A DNA stretch of 64,000 bases from Sediminibacterium magnilacihabitans. Its GTDB lineage: Bacteria; Bacteroidota; Bacteroidia; Chitinophagales; Chitinophagaceae. Position 1 is the first letter of the stretch, and each line of letters opens with the position of its first letter. The DNA lies in NCBI GenBank assembly GCA_002973575.1, contig PVEQ01000005.1, positions 150,277-214,276 on the forward strand, read 5' to 3'. The translations under genes and the position numbers were made by a program. Under the pieces are notes generated by a model that was not told the origin of the DNA, ran no database searches, and was given only the letters and a program-made list of their open reading frames with translations. Shown here in pieces: positions 1-9,217 of this stretch.

Positions 1-2556
1 TCCGAACATACTCCTGGTAACCAGTTTCTCATACACCACTTTCAGTTGCTCGTTGGTCTCGGGCTGATTCAGTTGATGTAGCGCATACTGCTGGATAGTA
101 AGCAAGGGTAATACAATCTTATCACGCATCTGGATGGAAGCGCGGCCCGGCTGGTCATCGGCCATCAGGTCGGCCGCATCGGCCAGTTGTAATACGAGCC
201 TCCGAGTGAGATCGAACTCGTCTTTGATGAGTTGCCAGATGGGCCCGTACTGCGGATCTTCTTTGATGTATTGCGTTAAGGCAAAATAAGATTTCAGCAT
301 ACTCATCATGCTGTTGTCGATCAATGTGCGGAAGAAAAGCACATTGCGGAACATCGCTTTCACATCATTCCACAAACCTTTATTCTTCATTTCCTGCAAA
401 GCAGTGCCTACACCGTAAAAGCCCGGTACGTTTTGTTTGAGCTGGCTCCAGCTTCCTACAAATGGAACGGCGCGGAGGTCCTCGAATTTCAAACTTCCAC
501 CGTTACCCCTTTTGGAAGGGCGGCTGGCGATATTGCTTTTGCTGTAATAATTCAGCGGACTGAACCGTTGCAGGTAAGAGAGAAACAGTGGATGTGTTTT
601 GAACGACTGGTATGCTTCGTGACTGATCCTGCCCAGTTCTTCCAGCATGAAACGGTCGTGCTGCGATATCTGTATGCGTGTTTCGGCAAACAATTCATTG
701 CTGGCCCCGGCGCTCAGTAATTGCTCCAGGTTATACTGCGATGATTGTATGGTGCCGAAATTGGACGTAATGGTTTGTCCCTGTACAGTAATCTGTATTT
801 CCTCGTTCTCAATATTGCTGCCGAGTGAAGCATAAAACTTATTCGTTTTACCTCCGCCGCGGGAAGGGGGGCCTCCGCGGCCATCGAAGAAGCGGGCTTT
901 AATATTGTATTTGCGCGAAATAGCAGTAAGGTTTTCTTTGGCCGTATAAATGCTCCAGTTGGCCTGCAGGTATCCACCGTCTTTGGTGCCATCGCTGAAG
1001 CCGAGCATTATGGTTTGCTGTTGCTTACGCAGGTGCAGGTGTTGCTTGTAGATGGGAAGTGTATAAAGCAACTCCATGATCGATTCTGCATGCTGCAGGT
1101 CGTCGATGGTCTCAAACAAAGGAACAATGTCGATGCTGAGCAATTCCTTGCTCCATCCGCATAAACGGAGCAGGGCATATACTTCCATCACATTTACCGC
1201 GCTCTGGCAATTGCTGATGATGTAACGATGACAGCCGGCTTCTCCGTTTAACTGTTGTATGTGGTTGATGGCATACATGCTTTCAAGGGTATCCCTGGTA
1301 ATGGTATCCTTGAAGAGCGCAGGATCGATGTTGCCGTGCAGATCGGCCAGCACCGCAATTTGTGCAGTGGGGCTGAGCGTTTCGTAATTGTCGGGCAGTA
1401 CGGGGTGTAAAGATTTTTCTTTTAATTCTTTGTTGATCTGCAGCAACACATGCCTGTGTATACGACTGTCCTGCCTCACGTCGAGTGAAGCGAAATGCAT
1501 ACCGAATATCTTCACTTTGTGTATCAGGCTATCAACTCTTTGCAGGAACAGGGAATGGTGCTGCGATACCATCAGGTTGCGTATATCGTAAAGCTTATGA
1601 AGGAGCTCATCTTTGCCGATATGACAGCAATCGGTTGGACGGAAAACGTTTGCATATAGTTGTTCCTCCAGTTCGTGCACCATCTGGTCTACACCCGAGA
1701 AAGTGAGGCGGCGCTTGAGTTTGCGGATATCCCGGTAATAACATACGATGATAGCGCTTCTCAGTGCCTCCGCTACTTTGATAGTAGTAGCAGCATTGAC
1801 AAAGGGATTCCCATCCCTGTCGCCACCAGGCCAGAAGCCCAGTTCAATGAAAGGATTGTCTCCGTCGTAATCGTTGTCGAATATTTCGCGGGCAATAAAA
1901 TTGTAGATATTACCGATGGATTGGTAAAGGATGTTTTCCAGGTACCACATGAGATTGACCGCTTCATCATAAGGCGTGGGTTGCTTCTTGTTAAAGAAAG
2001 GCGTGATGCCCAACTGCTGGATGTATTGGTTGATGGTATGGAAATCGTTTTTATTGATGGCATCGCTCATGTCGTGAATGATGCCCAGTACATTACCCGG
2101 ATAAAACTGGGTGGGATGCGCTGTGAGTACAACCCGCACCTTGAATTTGCGCAATTTGTTTTTCAGGGCCTGTGTTTTTCCGGTGAAAACAGCTTCATTA
2201 TAGAGGCCCTTCAGGCTGCCGGCGCCATTGATATCATTGACAGAATCAAAAGCAGCATCTTCGATGGCATCGAATAATACCACCTGCCTTTCGATATACT
2301 GAACGGATTTGAAGAGCCGGTCGATCTTGTCGGTCTCCTCGCGCACGCGGGTATGCTGCTGAAAGAACTCGTTGATGATCTCTATGGGGCTTTTCCCATT
2401 GGCGTATCCGTCAACACAAGCTTGTAAAAGAATGGGGAGAAAAGCGCCAACATTGGCTACTCCGGAAAAAGGCAGCGCTGCAAACAGACTATTGTAAATG
2501 GTATATTTATCTGCTACGTTGCGTTTGAAGTTATTGGTGTATACTGATGAAGACAT
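1..2556 (-). CDS. ppc: Phosphoenolpyruvate carboxylase, 3' end beyond window
   Basis: Carboxylates phosphoenolpyruvate to oxaloacetate in the cytoplasm, refilling the TCA cycle. Reading from the ATG at 2556 down to base 1 gives 852 uninterrupted codons. Two family signatures are clear: TAHPT (catalytic-histidine region, encoded near 2110-2130) and GGDRDGNP (near 1800-1830). The last visible residues, YEKLVTRSMFG, match the family C-terminus, so only a handful of codons are missing. The length fits the ~850-900 residue bacterial enzyme. The start is MSSSVYTNNF; upstream lies the divergent promoter region of the sigma gene. Because the stop is outside the window this gene is easy to overlook, and every shorter ORF on the opposite strand here is a shadow of it. 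Confidence 0.95.
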   Translation of the reverse strand, partial: MSSSVYTNNFKRNVADKYTIYNSLFAALPFSGVANVGAFLPILLQACVDGYANGKSPIEIINEFFQQHTRVREETDKIDRLFKSVQYIERQVVLFDAIEDAAFDSVNDINGAGSLKGLYNEAVFTGKTQALKNKLRKFKVRVVLTAHPTQFYPGNVLGIIHDMSDAINKNDFHTINQYIQQLGITPFFNKKQPTPYDEAVNLMWYLENILYQSIGNIYNFIAREIFDNDYDGDNPFIELGFWPGGDRDGNPFVNAATTIKVAEALRSAIIVCYYRDIRKLKRRLTFSGVDQMVHELEEQLYANVFRPTDCCHIGKDELLHKLYDIRNLMVSQHHSLFLQRVDSLIHKVKIFGMHFASLDVRQDSRIHRHVLLQINKELKEKSLHPVLPDNYETLSPTAQIAVLADLHGNIDPALFKDTITRDTLESMYAINHIQQLNGEAGCHRYIISNCQSAVNVMEVYALLRLCGWSKELLSIDIVPLFETIDDLQHAESIMELLYTLPIYKQHLHLRKQQQTIMLGFSDGTKDGGYLQANWSIYTAKENLTAISRKYNIKARFFDGRGGPPSRGGGKTNKFYASLGSNIENEEIQITVQGQTITSNFGTIQSSQYNLEQLLSAGASNELFAETRIQISQHDRFMLEELGRISHEAYQSFKTHPLFLSYLQRFSPLNYYSKSNIASRPSKRGNGGSLKFEDLRAVPFVGSWSQLKQNVPGFYGVGTALQEMKNKGLWNDVKAMFRNVLFFRTLIDNSMMSMLKSYFALTQYIKEDPQYGPIWQLIKDEFDLTRRLVLQLADAADLMADDQPGRASIQMRDKIVLPLLTIQQYALHQLNQPETNEQLKVVYEKLVTRSMFG

Positions 2557-2685
2557 ATCCTGTTCTAAACGGCTCCGAAGTTAGTCTATTTGCTGTTAAT
2601 GATCTTAACAAAAATTGTAGACTGTTCAGTTGTCACTAATGAATGTTTGTTATGGAGTTTGTTACTTACATTTATTTGGTATTCT

Positions 2686-2714
2686 TTTGCAGGGAATAGA
2701 ATCCAATACCTTTG
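2686..2714 (+). promoter_or_regulatory. Bacteroidota-type promoter for the ECF sigma gene
   Basis: TTTG at 2686-2689 and TACCTTTG at 2707-2714 match the Bacteroidota sigma-ABfr consensus (TTTG / TAnnTTTG). The spacer is 17 bases, slightly shorter than the usual ~19. Transcription would start a few bases downstream, about 20 bases before the ATG at 2743. This is a motif reading only. Confidence 0.55.
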
Positions 2715-2742
2715 TAAGCTGCCTATATAAAAATTGCCCTGA

Positions 2743-3288
2743 ATGCATCCAGACGATAAGGAACTATTGTTTCAGTTTCGTGTACCGGCCACCAAAGAAC
2801 GGGCCTTCAATGCTATTGTAAAAAAGTACCAGGAGAAATTGTATTGGCATATCCGAAGAATGGTGATAAACCATGAGGATGCCAACGATGTGCTTCAAAA
2901 TGTATTCATCAAAGTATGGAATGCCCTTGAGCAGTTCAGGGAGGATAGCCAATTGTATACCTGGTTGTACCGGATCGCTACCAATGAATGTTTGAGTTTC
3001 CTGGAACAACAAAAGAAGAGAAGCGCGTTGAGCATGGAAGACCTGGATGCTGCTATCAGCGACAAAATAAAGGCCGATCAGGGGTTCGATGCCAACCAAT
3101 TGGAATGGAGGCTTCAGTTGGCGATACAACAACTACCTGAAAAGCAGCGGATTGTGTTTAACCTGCGATATTATGAAGAAATGCCTTATGAGGAAATGAG
3201 CAGGGTGTTGGATACCAGTGAAGGGGCATTGAAGGCCAGCTACCATCATGCCGCAAGGAAAATCGAGGAGTTCATTAAAAATTATTAA
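2743..3288 (+). CDS. ECF-family RNA polymerase sigma factor
   Basis: A 181-residue sigma-70 family protein of extracytoplasmic-function type. Region 2 spans about residues 20-90: YxEKLYWHIRRMV, then HEDANDVLQNVFIKVW, the typical core-binding and -10 recognition helix. Region 4 spans about 125-180: QLPEKQRIVFNLRYYEEMPYEEM, then a TSEGALKAS recognition helix. Size and order are normal for ECF factors. It leads a three-gene plus-strand cluster with a membrane-anchored anti-sigma-like protein and a Spy/CpxP-like protein, an arrangement that suggests an envelope-stress circuit. A good TTTG/TAccTTTG promoter precedes it. Confidence 0.93.
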   Translation: MHPDDKELLFQFRVPATKERAFNAIVKKYQEKLYWHIRRMVINHEDANDVLQNVFIKVWNALEQFREDSQLYTWLYRIATNECLSFLEQQKKRSALSMEDLDAAISDKIKADQGFDANQLEWRLQLAIQQLPEKQRIVFNLRYYEEMPYEEMSRVLDTSEGALKASYHHAARKIEEFIKNY

Positions 3289-3324
3289 ACTTTCGGTTAG
3301 CGCCGGGGTCTATTATAATTGTAC

Positions 3325-3960
3325 ATGGATCAATATCAGCCCATAGAAAACGAATTGAACAGCATCAGCCCCCTTCTGGCAGGTCTGCAACGGCGCACGG
3401 TATTCAGTGTGCCTGCCGGCTATTTCGATGGGTTGGCTGATCGTATCATGCAGAAAATCAGGTTGCTGGAAGAAGGAAAAGATACTGATGCCAATGAACT
3501 GGCGGATGTTGCTCCCTTGCTTCATGCTATGGCCAGGAGAAACGTATACACTGTCCCTAAGGGGTATTTTGAGCAAACCATTGTGCAACCCCCTGCCAGG
3601 GTAGTGTCTATGCATCGTCCGCGTAAGTGGATGCGTTATGCGGCTGCGGCCGCCCTTACAGGAGCCATTGGTACCGGTATTTTCTTCGCCTCCCGCAAAG
3701 AACAGGCGGGCGATTATGAAAAATATACGAAGGTGGATGTATCTTCAGCCATAGATAAAGTGAGTGATACGGAGCTGGTGAATTACCTGGACAAAAATGA
3801 GCGACTGACCGGAAGTGTTGATCAGACCATGGTTACCGCCAGCGAAGAATTACCAGATCTGAGCAAACACATCAGCCAATATTCCGATGAGGAACTGAAG
3901 GAGTTCCTGGATGAGAATAAGGATCTGGAGCTTGTTAAAGAAACCCCCGGAGGCGAATAA
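3325..3960 (+). CDS. Single-span anti-sigma-like membrane protein with internal repeats
   Basis: About 211 residues from the ATG at 3325; a TTG two codons upstream is possible but less likely. I recognise no named domain. One hydrophobic segment at about residues 103-121 divides an N-terminal half from an acidic C-terminal half. The N-terminal half contains two copies of an SPLL/APLL...RR.V(F/Y).VP.GYF motif (about 14-34 and 62-82). The C-terminal half has two copies of an acidic SD.EL..(Y/F)LD.N motif. Its position directly after an ECF sigma gene, four bases before the next gene, and its one-span topology suggest an anti-sigma or accessory membrane regulator. That role is inferred from context. 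Confidence 0.7.
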   Translation: MDQYQPIENELNSISPLLAGLQRRTVFSVPAGYFDGLADRIMQKIRLLEEGKDTDANELADVAPLLHAMARRNVYTVPKGYFEQTIVQPPARVVSMHRPRKWMRYAAAAALTGAIGTGIFFASRKEQAGDYEKYTKVDVSSAIDKVSDTELVNYLDKNERLTGSVDQTMVTASEELPDLSKHISQYSDEELKEFLDENKDLELVKETPGGE

Positions 3961-3963
3961 TTT

Positions 3964-4428
3964 ATGATGAAGCGGATACTAGTTTTACTATTATTAATAG
4001 CAGGTCTCTACTGTACCACTGGTGCTTGCCCATTCCAAGAGCAACAACCGCCTGCCGCAGCAGCCCAACAATCCACTCCACCACAACCCACCATCAATGT
4101 GATGGGTTTGAAGATTGCATTTGTAACCAGGCAATTGAACCTCAGTTCAGAAGAAGCCCAGAAATTCTGGCCTGTGTATTACGATTATGTAGACGATATG
4201 AAAGAAGCGAGGGAAGAAGAGAAAAAAATGGATGTGCTGGCTTTTGAAGAAAGGTTGCTCAACATCCGCAAAAGGTACAAGGTTGAATACAAAAAGATAC
4301 TGGGTACCGATGAACGCGCCAATAAAGCACTCACGATTGATCGTGATTTCAACCAGGTAGTAAAAAAGGAATTGCAACAAAGAGCCGAGTTTAGAAAACA
4401 GCGCAATAGTAATAAGCAGGGCAATTAA
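3964..4428 (+). CDS. Spy/CpxP-like periplasmic protein
   Basis: 154 residues with an N-terminal signal sequence (MMKRILVLLLLIAGLYC...), a proline/glutamine-rich linker, and a charged helical body containing LNLSSEEAQKFWPVYYDY and later LNIRKRYKVEYKKIL. The LxLTxEQ/LNLSSEEAQKFWP start of the helical body is typical of Bacteroidota proteins related to the Spy/CpxP stress chaperones. It is the third gene after the ECF sigma and anti-sigma-like genes, consistent with a sigma-controlled envelope-stress effector. The start is the first of two adjacent ATGs. The 3' end overlaps the convergent hydrolase gene by 4 bases. Confidence 0.75.
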   Translation: MMKRILVLLLLIAGLYCTTGACPFQEQQPPAAAAQQSTPPQPTINVMGLKIAFVTRQLNLSSEEAQKFWPVYYDYVDDMKEAREEEKKMDVLAFEERLLNIRKRYKVEYKKILGTDERANKALTIDRDFNQVVKKELQQRAEFRKQRNSNKQGN

Positions 4429-5189
4429 TTATTTTCTCCCCAAACAGGCGTTTTAATATCATGGTAGAATAAAAAGGTCCAGCCTTTTTCCTGGCCTTCC
4501 TGCCACCACTGCTGTCTTAATTCCATACATTTTTTCCCGTCGTAATCGTATTTGGCCACGAAACGGTTTTTCATCTGCTGTAATTGTGGCGCATCGTCGC
4601 CTCCGAAAAAAACGGTCTTCCCATTGGAAACAATGCTGAATACCTGGTGAAATTTACTGTGCGCACCAGTTAACTGGTAATGGATATGATCGCCTATCCA
4701 CCCATCATTATTTGTCAACCATTCCACCCTGCTGAAATCTTCTAACAAACTGAAGTCTTCGGGTATATAAGAAGCATTGCCTGCTTCCATCGCAAAATCG
4801 AATTCTCTCTTTTGCACGTAATAAGTAGCATATGGGAAGCTGATGAAGCGTTCTCCTGTTCTGTCATCTGTAAGTGTGATACCTCCCGCGTGGTCTTTAT
4901 GCAGGTGGCTCATCAGTACTTTGGTAACCTGGGTAGGGTTGATGCCTGCTTTCAGCAGGTTATTGTGGAGTTGGGGTTTGCCATCGGCATCGTTGTATCC
5001 CAGCCCTGTATCCAGCAGGATGACGTCGTTATTGGTTATCACAACAAAAGGCTGTATCTCAACCAGCATGCTTCCAACGGGCCTGCTGTTGAGTATTTCT
5101 GTTTCCGGATCGAAGGGGTTGAAAACTTTTGTTTTATCTACTGTAAATGCGCCTTCTGAAAGCGGAACAATTTGAATAGGGTTGCTCAT
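4425..5189 (-). CDS. Metallo-beta-lactamase-fold hydrolase
   Basis: 254 residues from the ATG at 5189 (MSNPIQIVPL). The zinc-binding signature HLHKDH (HxHxDH) lies near residue 110 in MSHLHKDHAGG, preceded by the family's LLDTGLGY strand-turn. A later GAHSKFHQ supplies another metal histidine, and FFGGDDAP fits the D/H position. A longer ORF runs upstream into rodA, but its extra residues only read rodA out of frame. The ATG used here overlaps the rodA stop as ATGA, which suggests translational coupling. The substrate is unknown; the fold covers lactonases, glyoxalase II-like and other hydrolases. Confidence 0.87.
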   Translation of the reverse strand: MSNPIQIVPLSEGAFTVDKTKVFNPFDPETEILNSRPVGSMLVEIQPFVVITNNDVILLDTGLGYNDADGKPQLHNNLLKAGINPTQVTKVLMSHLHKDHAGGITLTDDRTGERFISFPYATYYVQKREFDFAMEAGNASYIPEDFSLLEDFSRVEWLTNNDGWIGDHIHYQLTGAHSKFHQVFSIVSNGKTVFFGGDDAPQLQQMKNRFVAKYDYDGKKCMELRQQWWQEGQEKGWTFLFYHDIKTPVWGENN

Positions 5190-6529
5190 CGTAAAACCAT
5201 TTGTCTGTCTGCATCCAGCCTCAGCAGGATGAAGATCAGTACGGTAAACGTCAGTAATGAAGATCCTCCGTAACTGATCAGCGGCAAAGGTATGCCCACA
5301 ATGGGAAACAACCCAATGGTCATACTTACGTTCACGGCAATATGGAAGAAGATGATACTGGCCACACTGTAAGCGTATACCCGGCTGAAAGTGCTTCGCT
5401 GTCTTTCGGCGATTTTTATGATGCGGAAGAGCATGAAAAGGTAAAGCAACAGGAATACCAGGCAACCTGTAAAACCAAAAGCTTCACCCAGTGAGGTGAA
5501 AATGAAATCGGTATGTTGTTCAGGCACGTATTTGCCTCTTGTTTGGGTTCCTTTGAGGAAGCCCCGGCCCAATAATCCTCCCGAGCCGATGGCGATCTTA
5601 CTTTGTCTTACATTATAGTCGTCTGGTTTATGCGCCGCTTTTTCATTGGGGTTTTTCCGTGCCGATTTTTTATTCAGACTGCAATCGTATTCTTTACCAA
5701 CCATGCTGTAAATGCGGGTACTTTGATAGCATTCAAATACGTTGTTGAATATATATGGCACTACAAAACGCTGTATGCCTACACAGAGTAACCAGGTCCC
5801 TATAATAATGGTAAGCAATCCCTTGTTCCTCCGGAATTGTTTGCGCAACAAAAAGATCAGCACAGCGGCGATAACGGTAAGAATGATGGCCAATAGATTA
5901 GGTTCAACCACCAGTGTGGCAATCACCAGCACGGCAAAAGAGGAGCCTATCACCAGTATCTGGCCGGGCAGACCCTCGCGGTACATGGCAACCAGGAAAG
6001 AAGAATATACGAGGGCCAATCCCATCTCATGTTGTAAGATCGACAACATAGCCGGAGCAGCAGCAATAATGCTTGCAATGATCTGGGAGCGCAGCTTGCT
6101 GAAATCCACTTCCTGCCGCGATATGAATTTGGCCAGCGCCAGCGCGGTAAATATCTTGCAAACTTCTGCCGGCTGCAGGTTGAAGCCTCCGCCCAATGGT
6201 ATCCAGCTTTTAGAGCCGTTGATATTTTTGCCCAATACAAAAGTGGCCAGCATTAGCACAATCCCGAAAGCATAGAGCAGGTTGGCAAAAGCGGTAAACA
6301 ATTTACTGTCTGTTAGCAGTATGAAAATAGCAACGATGGCACAGATGCCACTGAAGATGAGCTGTTTGCTGTAATTGGTTTTACCGCTGAGGAAAGACTG
6401 CACCCAGTTGGTGCCGGTGCGGTACTCTACCATGAATATGCAAAGAATGCCTATGCTTACCATGATAGCGTAGAGCCAAATCATAGTAAAATCAACACCT
6501 TGTGCCACTTTGTTACTCTTGTTATTCAT
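5186..6529 (-). CDS. rodA: Peptidoglycan glycosyltransferase / rod shape protein RodA
   Basis: A 447-residue SEDS-family integral membrane protein. About ten hydrophobic segments are visible, with the family motifs GGFNLQPAE and KSWIPLGGG in the first half and GIPLPLISYGGSS near the C-terminus. RodA polymerises glycan strands for lateral wall growth with PBP2, encoded immediately upstream (5-base gap). A hydrophilic insertion of about 60 residues near the middle (YQSTRIYSMVGKEYDC...) is longer than in E. coli RodA and common in Bacteroidota. It is part of the mreBCD-mrdA-rodA operon. Confidence 0.95.
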   Translation of the reverse strand: MNNKSNKVAQGVDFTMIWLYAIMVSIGILCIFMVEYRTGTNWVQSFLSGKTNYSKQLIFSGICAIVAIFILLTDSKLFTAFANLLYAFGIVLMLATFVLGKNINGSKSWIPLGGGFNLQPAEVCKIFTALALAKFISRQEVDFSKLRSQIIASIIAAAPAMLSILQHEMGLALVYSSFLVAMYREGLPGQILVIGSSFAVLVIATLVVEPNLLAIILTVIAAVLIFLLRKQFRRNKGLLTIIIGTWLLCVGIQRFVVPYIFNNVFECYQSTRIYSMVGKEYDCSLNKKSARKNPNEKAAHKPDDYNVRQSKIAIGSGGLLGRGFLKGTQTRGKYVPEQHTDFIFTSLGEAFGFTGCLVFLLLYLFMLFRIIKIAERQRSTFSRVYAYSVASIIFFHIAVNVSMTIGLFPIVGIPLPLISYGGSSLLTFTVLIFILLRLDADRQMVLR

Positions 6530-6534
6530 AAGGT

Positions 6535-8649
6535 TTAAGCGCTTGCTGTTCTCTTTGGTAAAAATTTACGCGGGTCGTCGGGCAGAATCGCCTGTGTTGT
6601 TATTGTACGCTGCTGTTTGTTTTTGTTAGGTTTGGGTGGATTGTTTACAGGCGCGGCAGGAGGAATGTCTATATCTGGCTCCTCTTCAATGTTTGAAGTG
6701 TCACGCATGGCTTTCTTTGCAGCTTCCGACTCTTTTGCCTGCCTGCTGGAATCCCTTGCAGCTATAGCTTTTCGCATCAATGCGGGAATCAGGTTCTTTT
6801 TAGTGAACTCTTCCAGCATTGCTTTCCGCTCTGTTCCCGAGATAGAATCTCTTAAATATTTTTCTACGAGCAGGCTGGCAATAGGAGCGGCGGCCCAGGC
6901 ACCCTGACCTGCATTTTCGCAAATGACTGCAATAGCTATTTTAGGATTTTCTCTTGGAGCAAAAGCGCCAAAGAAAGAGTGATCGATCTGTTTTTCTACT
7001 TTGCCATTGACTTTGGCATAGTTCTCTACTGTACCGGTTTTGCCACACATGTTAATACCCGGTATTCTCGACCTCACAGCTGTTCCATATTCTACCACAG
7101 CCTGCATGCCATCCTGCACAGCCTCAAAAACAGAGTCGGAGATATGATTGGCTGTGTGGTGTTTTGTCTTGTAAGCTTCAAGCATGTTGAACTCATCTCC
7201 TCCTTCAATTGAATCGATAAGATGGGGTGCATAATACCAGCCCCTGTTGGCAATGATGGCCATTACATTGGCCAACTGTGCTAATGTAGTGCTTACCTCA
7301 CCTTGTCCGATAGCGTTGGAAATAATATTGCAGGAATGAAAATAAGCGCCATGCACTTTGGGATTACGGTAGAATTGAGGTGTAGGGATGTTTCCTTTTT
7401 TCTCTGAGGGTAGGTCTATACCCAATCTACGACCCAGGCCAAACGAATAGGCATACTTGTTGAATACAGCTAAGGAGCTGTCTATGCTGCCATATCTTCG
7501 TTGATCCAGTATTCGCTTGTATACTGTGGAGAAGTAGGTGTTGTCACTATGCGCAACTGCTTCTTTAAAATTGAATACACCTTTATCGAGACATTTAGGC
7601 TTGCCTGTACCGCAACCGGTAAAATAACCTGGGCAGCTGATCATTTCTCTTTCGTTGATTACGCCTTCGGTTAAACCGGCAATACCTACTACCGTTTTAA
7701 AGGTAGAGCCCGGCGAGTAAGTAGTAGCAATGGTCCTGTTGAGCAAGGGCAGCCTGGGGTCGAGAAAGAGGTCAGAGAAATGTTTCCTGCGCTGGTTTCC
7801 CGTAAGGTAGTTCGGGTTGTAAGTCGGGGCACTTACCATGCAAAGGATACCACCTGTTTTGGGATCAATGGCCACGATACTTCCTACCTTATTGGTCATT
7901 AATGTTTCACCGAGTTTTTGTAATTCAACGTCAATGCTGGAATAAAGGTTTTTTCCGGCAATAGCGGTTGTATCATAAGCGCCATTTTCCCATGGCCCCT
8001 GTATACGGCCCCTGTTATCCCTGATGTAGCGTTTGATACCCCTTTGTCCCATCAGCACTTTCTCGTATGTATTTTCCAGGCCTGTTCTTCCCACATAATC
8101 GCCCATCTCATAACCTTCCTCTTTATGTCTCCTGAGGAAACCGGTATCTACTTCTGCAATGTATCCGAGAACAGCGGCGCCAGCATCATAAGGATAGCTC
8201 CTCACTGACCGTTCGTTCAGCGCAAAGCCAGGAAACTTATACATGTTCTCATTCAGCTTTGCATACATTTCAGGCGTAAGCAATGCTTCGAAAACGCTGG
8301 GTTTTACACTGGTGTTCTTAAAAATAATCTCCCGCATTCTTTTACGGTAAGTAACGGTATCGATGTTCAGCAGGTTGCAAAGCGCCAGTGTATCGGTTCC
8401 CCTCGCGTCGGCGGGGATGACTATCAGGTCATAGCTGACCGCATTTTCAAGGATGGCCTTTTTTTTACGATCGAAGATGATGCCGCGGTCGGGATACACC
8501 ACTTTCCGGAAGAAAGCATTATTATCGGCCGCCAGTTTGTATTTGGCAGAGAACAGTTGTAGGTTGACCAGCTGGCCAACGATGACCAGGACAACGCAGG
8601 CAAAAACGATCTGCACTACGCGGCTCCTGTTCTGATTAAATACCGGCAT
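6535..8649 (-). CDS. mrdA: Penicillin-binding protein 2, peptidoglycan transpeptidase
   Basis: A 704-residue class B PBP that cross-links peptidoglycan in the elongasome. It has one N-terminal membrane anchor (about residues 11-30), a dimerisation/pedestal domain, and the transpeptidase domain with its three motifs in order: SPGSTFK (SxxK nucleophile), SDN in AHSDNTYF, and KTG in CGKTGTVEN. The C-terminal ~80 residues are a low-complexity Lys/Ala/Pro-rich tail (KESEAAKKAMRD, then PPAAPVNNPPKPNKNK). This tail is longer than in E. coli PBP2 and probably disordered. It sits between mreD and rodA. Confidence 0.95.
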   Translation of the reverse strand: MPVFNQNRSRVVQIVFACVVLVIVGQLVNLQLFSAKYKLAADNNAFFRKVVYPDRGIIFDRKKKAILENAVSYDLIVIPADARGTDTLALCNLLNIDTVTYRKRMREIIFKNTSVKPSVFEALLTPEMYAKLNENMYKFPGFALNERSVRSYPYDAGAAVLGYIAEVDTGFLRRHKEEGYEMGDYVGRTGLENTYEKVLMGQRGIKRYIRDNRGRIQGPWENGAYDTTAIAGKNLYSSIDVELQKLGETLMTNKVGSIVAIDPKTGGILCMVSAPTYNPNYLTGNQRRKHFSDLFLDPRLPLLNRTIATTYSPGSTFKTVVGIAGLTEGVINEREMISCPGYFTGCGTGKPKCLDKGVFNFKEAVAHSDNTYFSTVYKRILDQRRYGSIDSSLAVFNKYAYSFGLGRRLGIDLPSEKKGNIPTPQFYRNPKVHGAYFHSCNIISNAIGQGEVSTTLAQLANVMAIIANRGWYYAPHLIDSIEGGDEFNMLEAYKTKHHTANHISDSVFEAVQDGMQAVVEYGTAVRSRIPGINMCGKTGTVENYAKVNGKVEKQIDHSFFGAFAPRENPKIAIAVICENAGQGAWAAAPIASLLVEKYLRDSISGTERKAMLEEFTKKNLIPALMRKAIAARDSSRQAKESEAAKKAMRDTSNIEEEPDIDIPPAAPVNNPPKPNKNKQQRTITTQAILPDDPRKFLPKRTASA

Positions 8650-8683
8650 AACTCAAGAAACTATTGTAAAGAATATTGCAAAT

Positions 8684-9217
8684 CTACGCTGCATTGGTTT
8701 TATACCTTCTCTTGCGAGGGAACAACATTTCGGCAAGGGCTATCAGCAACAGGCTCACCGCAGTGGTACCCGCTACTTTCCCCAGGAAGTATATGAAGTT
8801 ACCAAATTGCAGCCATTCGATCAATACAAGGTAAAAATGGTGCACGAAAGTCAGTATAACCACGTAGAGGCTGTATGGCGCCAATCCCATACTTTTCACA
8901 CTCGGCTCGGCATAGCTCTGTTCGGTGGTTTCCTGTGGAATGAGGAGGCCAAGGAGAACGGGGCGTATGAAAGCGATAAGCACACAGGGAGCTGCATGCA
9001 AACCGGGCGTTCCGGTGAAAGCGTCCAGTGTGAGTCCGAATACAAATGCCAACACCATCAGGAACAGGCGATTGATATTGAAGGGCAGCCAGATGATGAA
9101 TAAGAAATAAATATAGGGCACGATGAACTGATGCAGCGGGGGCACTTCATTCAGAATAAACACCTGCAGCAGGATGAACAGTACATAACGGATGATATTT
9201 CTTACAAGGCTGCTCAT
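8684..9217 (-). CDS. mreD: Rod shape-determining protein MreD
   Basis: 177 residues, almost entirely hydrophobic with about five membrane segments, matching the small integral MreD proteins of Bacteroidota. Its ATG overlaps the mreC stop (ATGA at 9214-9217), so the two are probably translationally coupled. It works with MreC as a membrane scaffold linking MreB filaments to the wall synthases PBP2 and RodA encoded downstream. Sequence conservation in MreD is low, so the assignment rests on size, topology and operon position. Confidence 0.9.
   Translation of the reverse strand: MSSLVRNIIRYVLFILLQVFILNEVPPLHQFIVPYIYFLFIIWLPFNINRLFLMVLAFVFGLTLDAFTGTPGLHAAPCVLIAFIRPVLLGLLIPQETTEQSYAEPSVKSMGLAPYSLYVVILTFVHHFYLVLIEWLQFGNFIYFLGKVAGTTAVSLLLIALAEMLFPRKRRYKTNAA

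Noticed and set aside
1660..2277. 205-codon plus-strand open frame near the left edge
   Set aside because: It lies antisense to phosphoenolpyruvate carboxylase, whose TAHPT and GGDRDGNP motifs are read on the minus strand through the same bases.
5190..5465. N-terminal extension of the MBL-fold hydrolase
   Set aside because: The added residues read the end of rodA out of frame. The ATG at 5189 overlaps the rodA stop and gives a normal-length enzyme.
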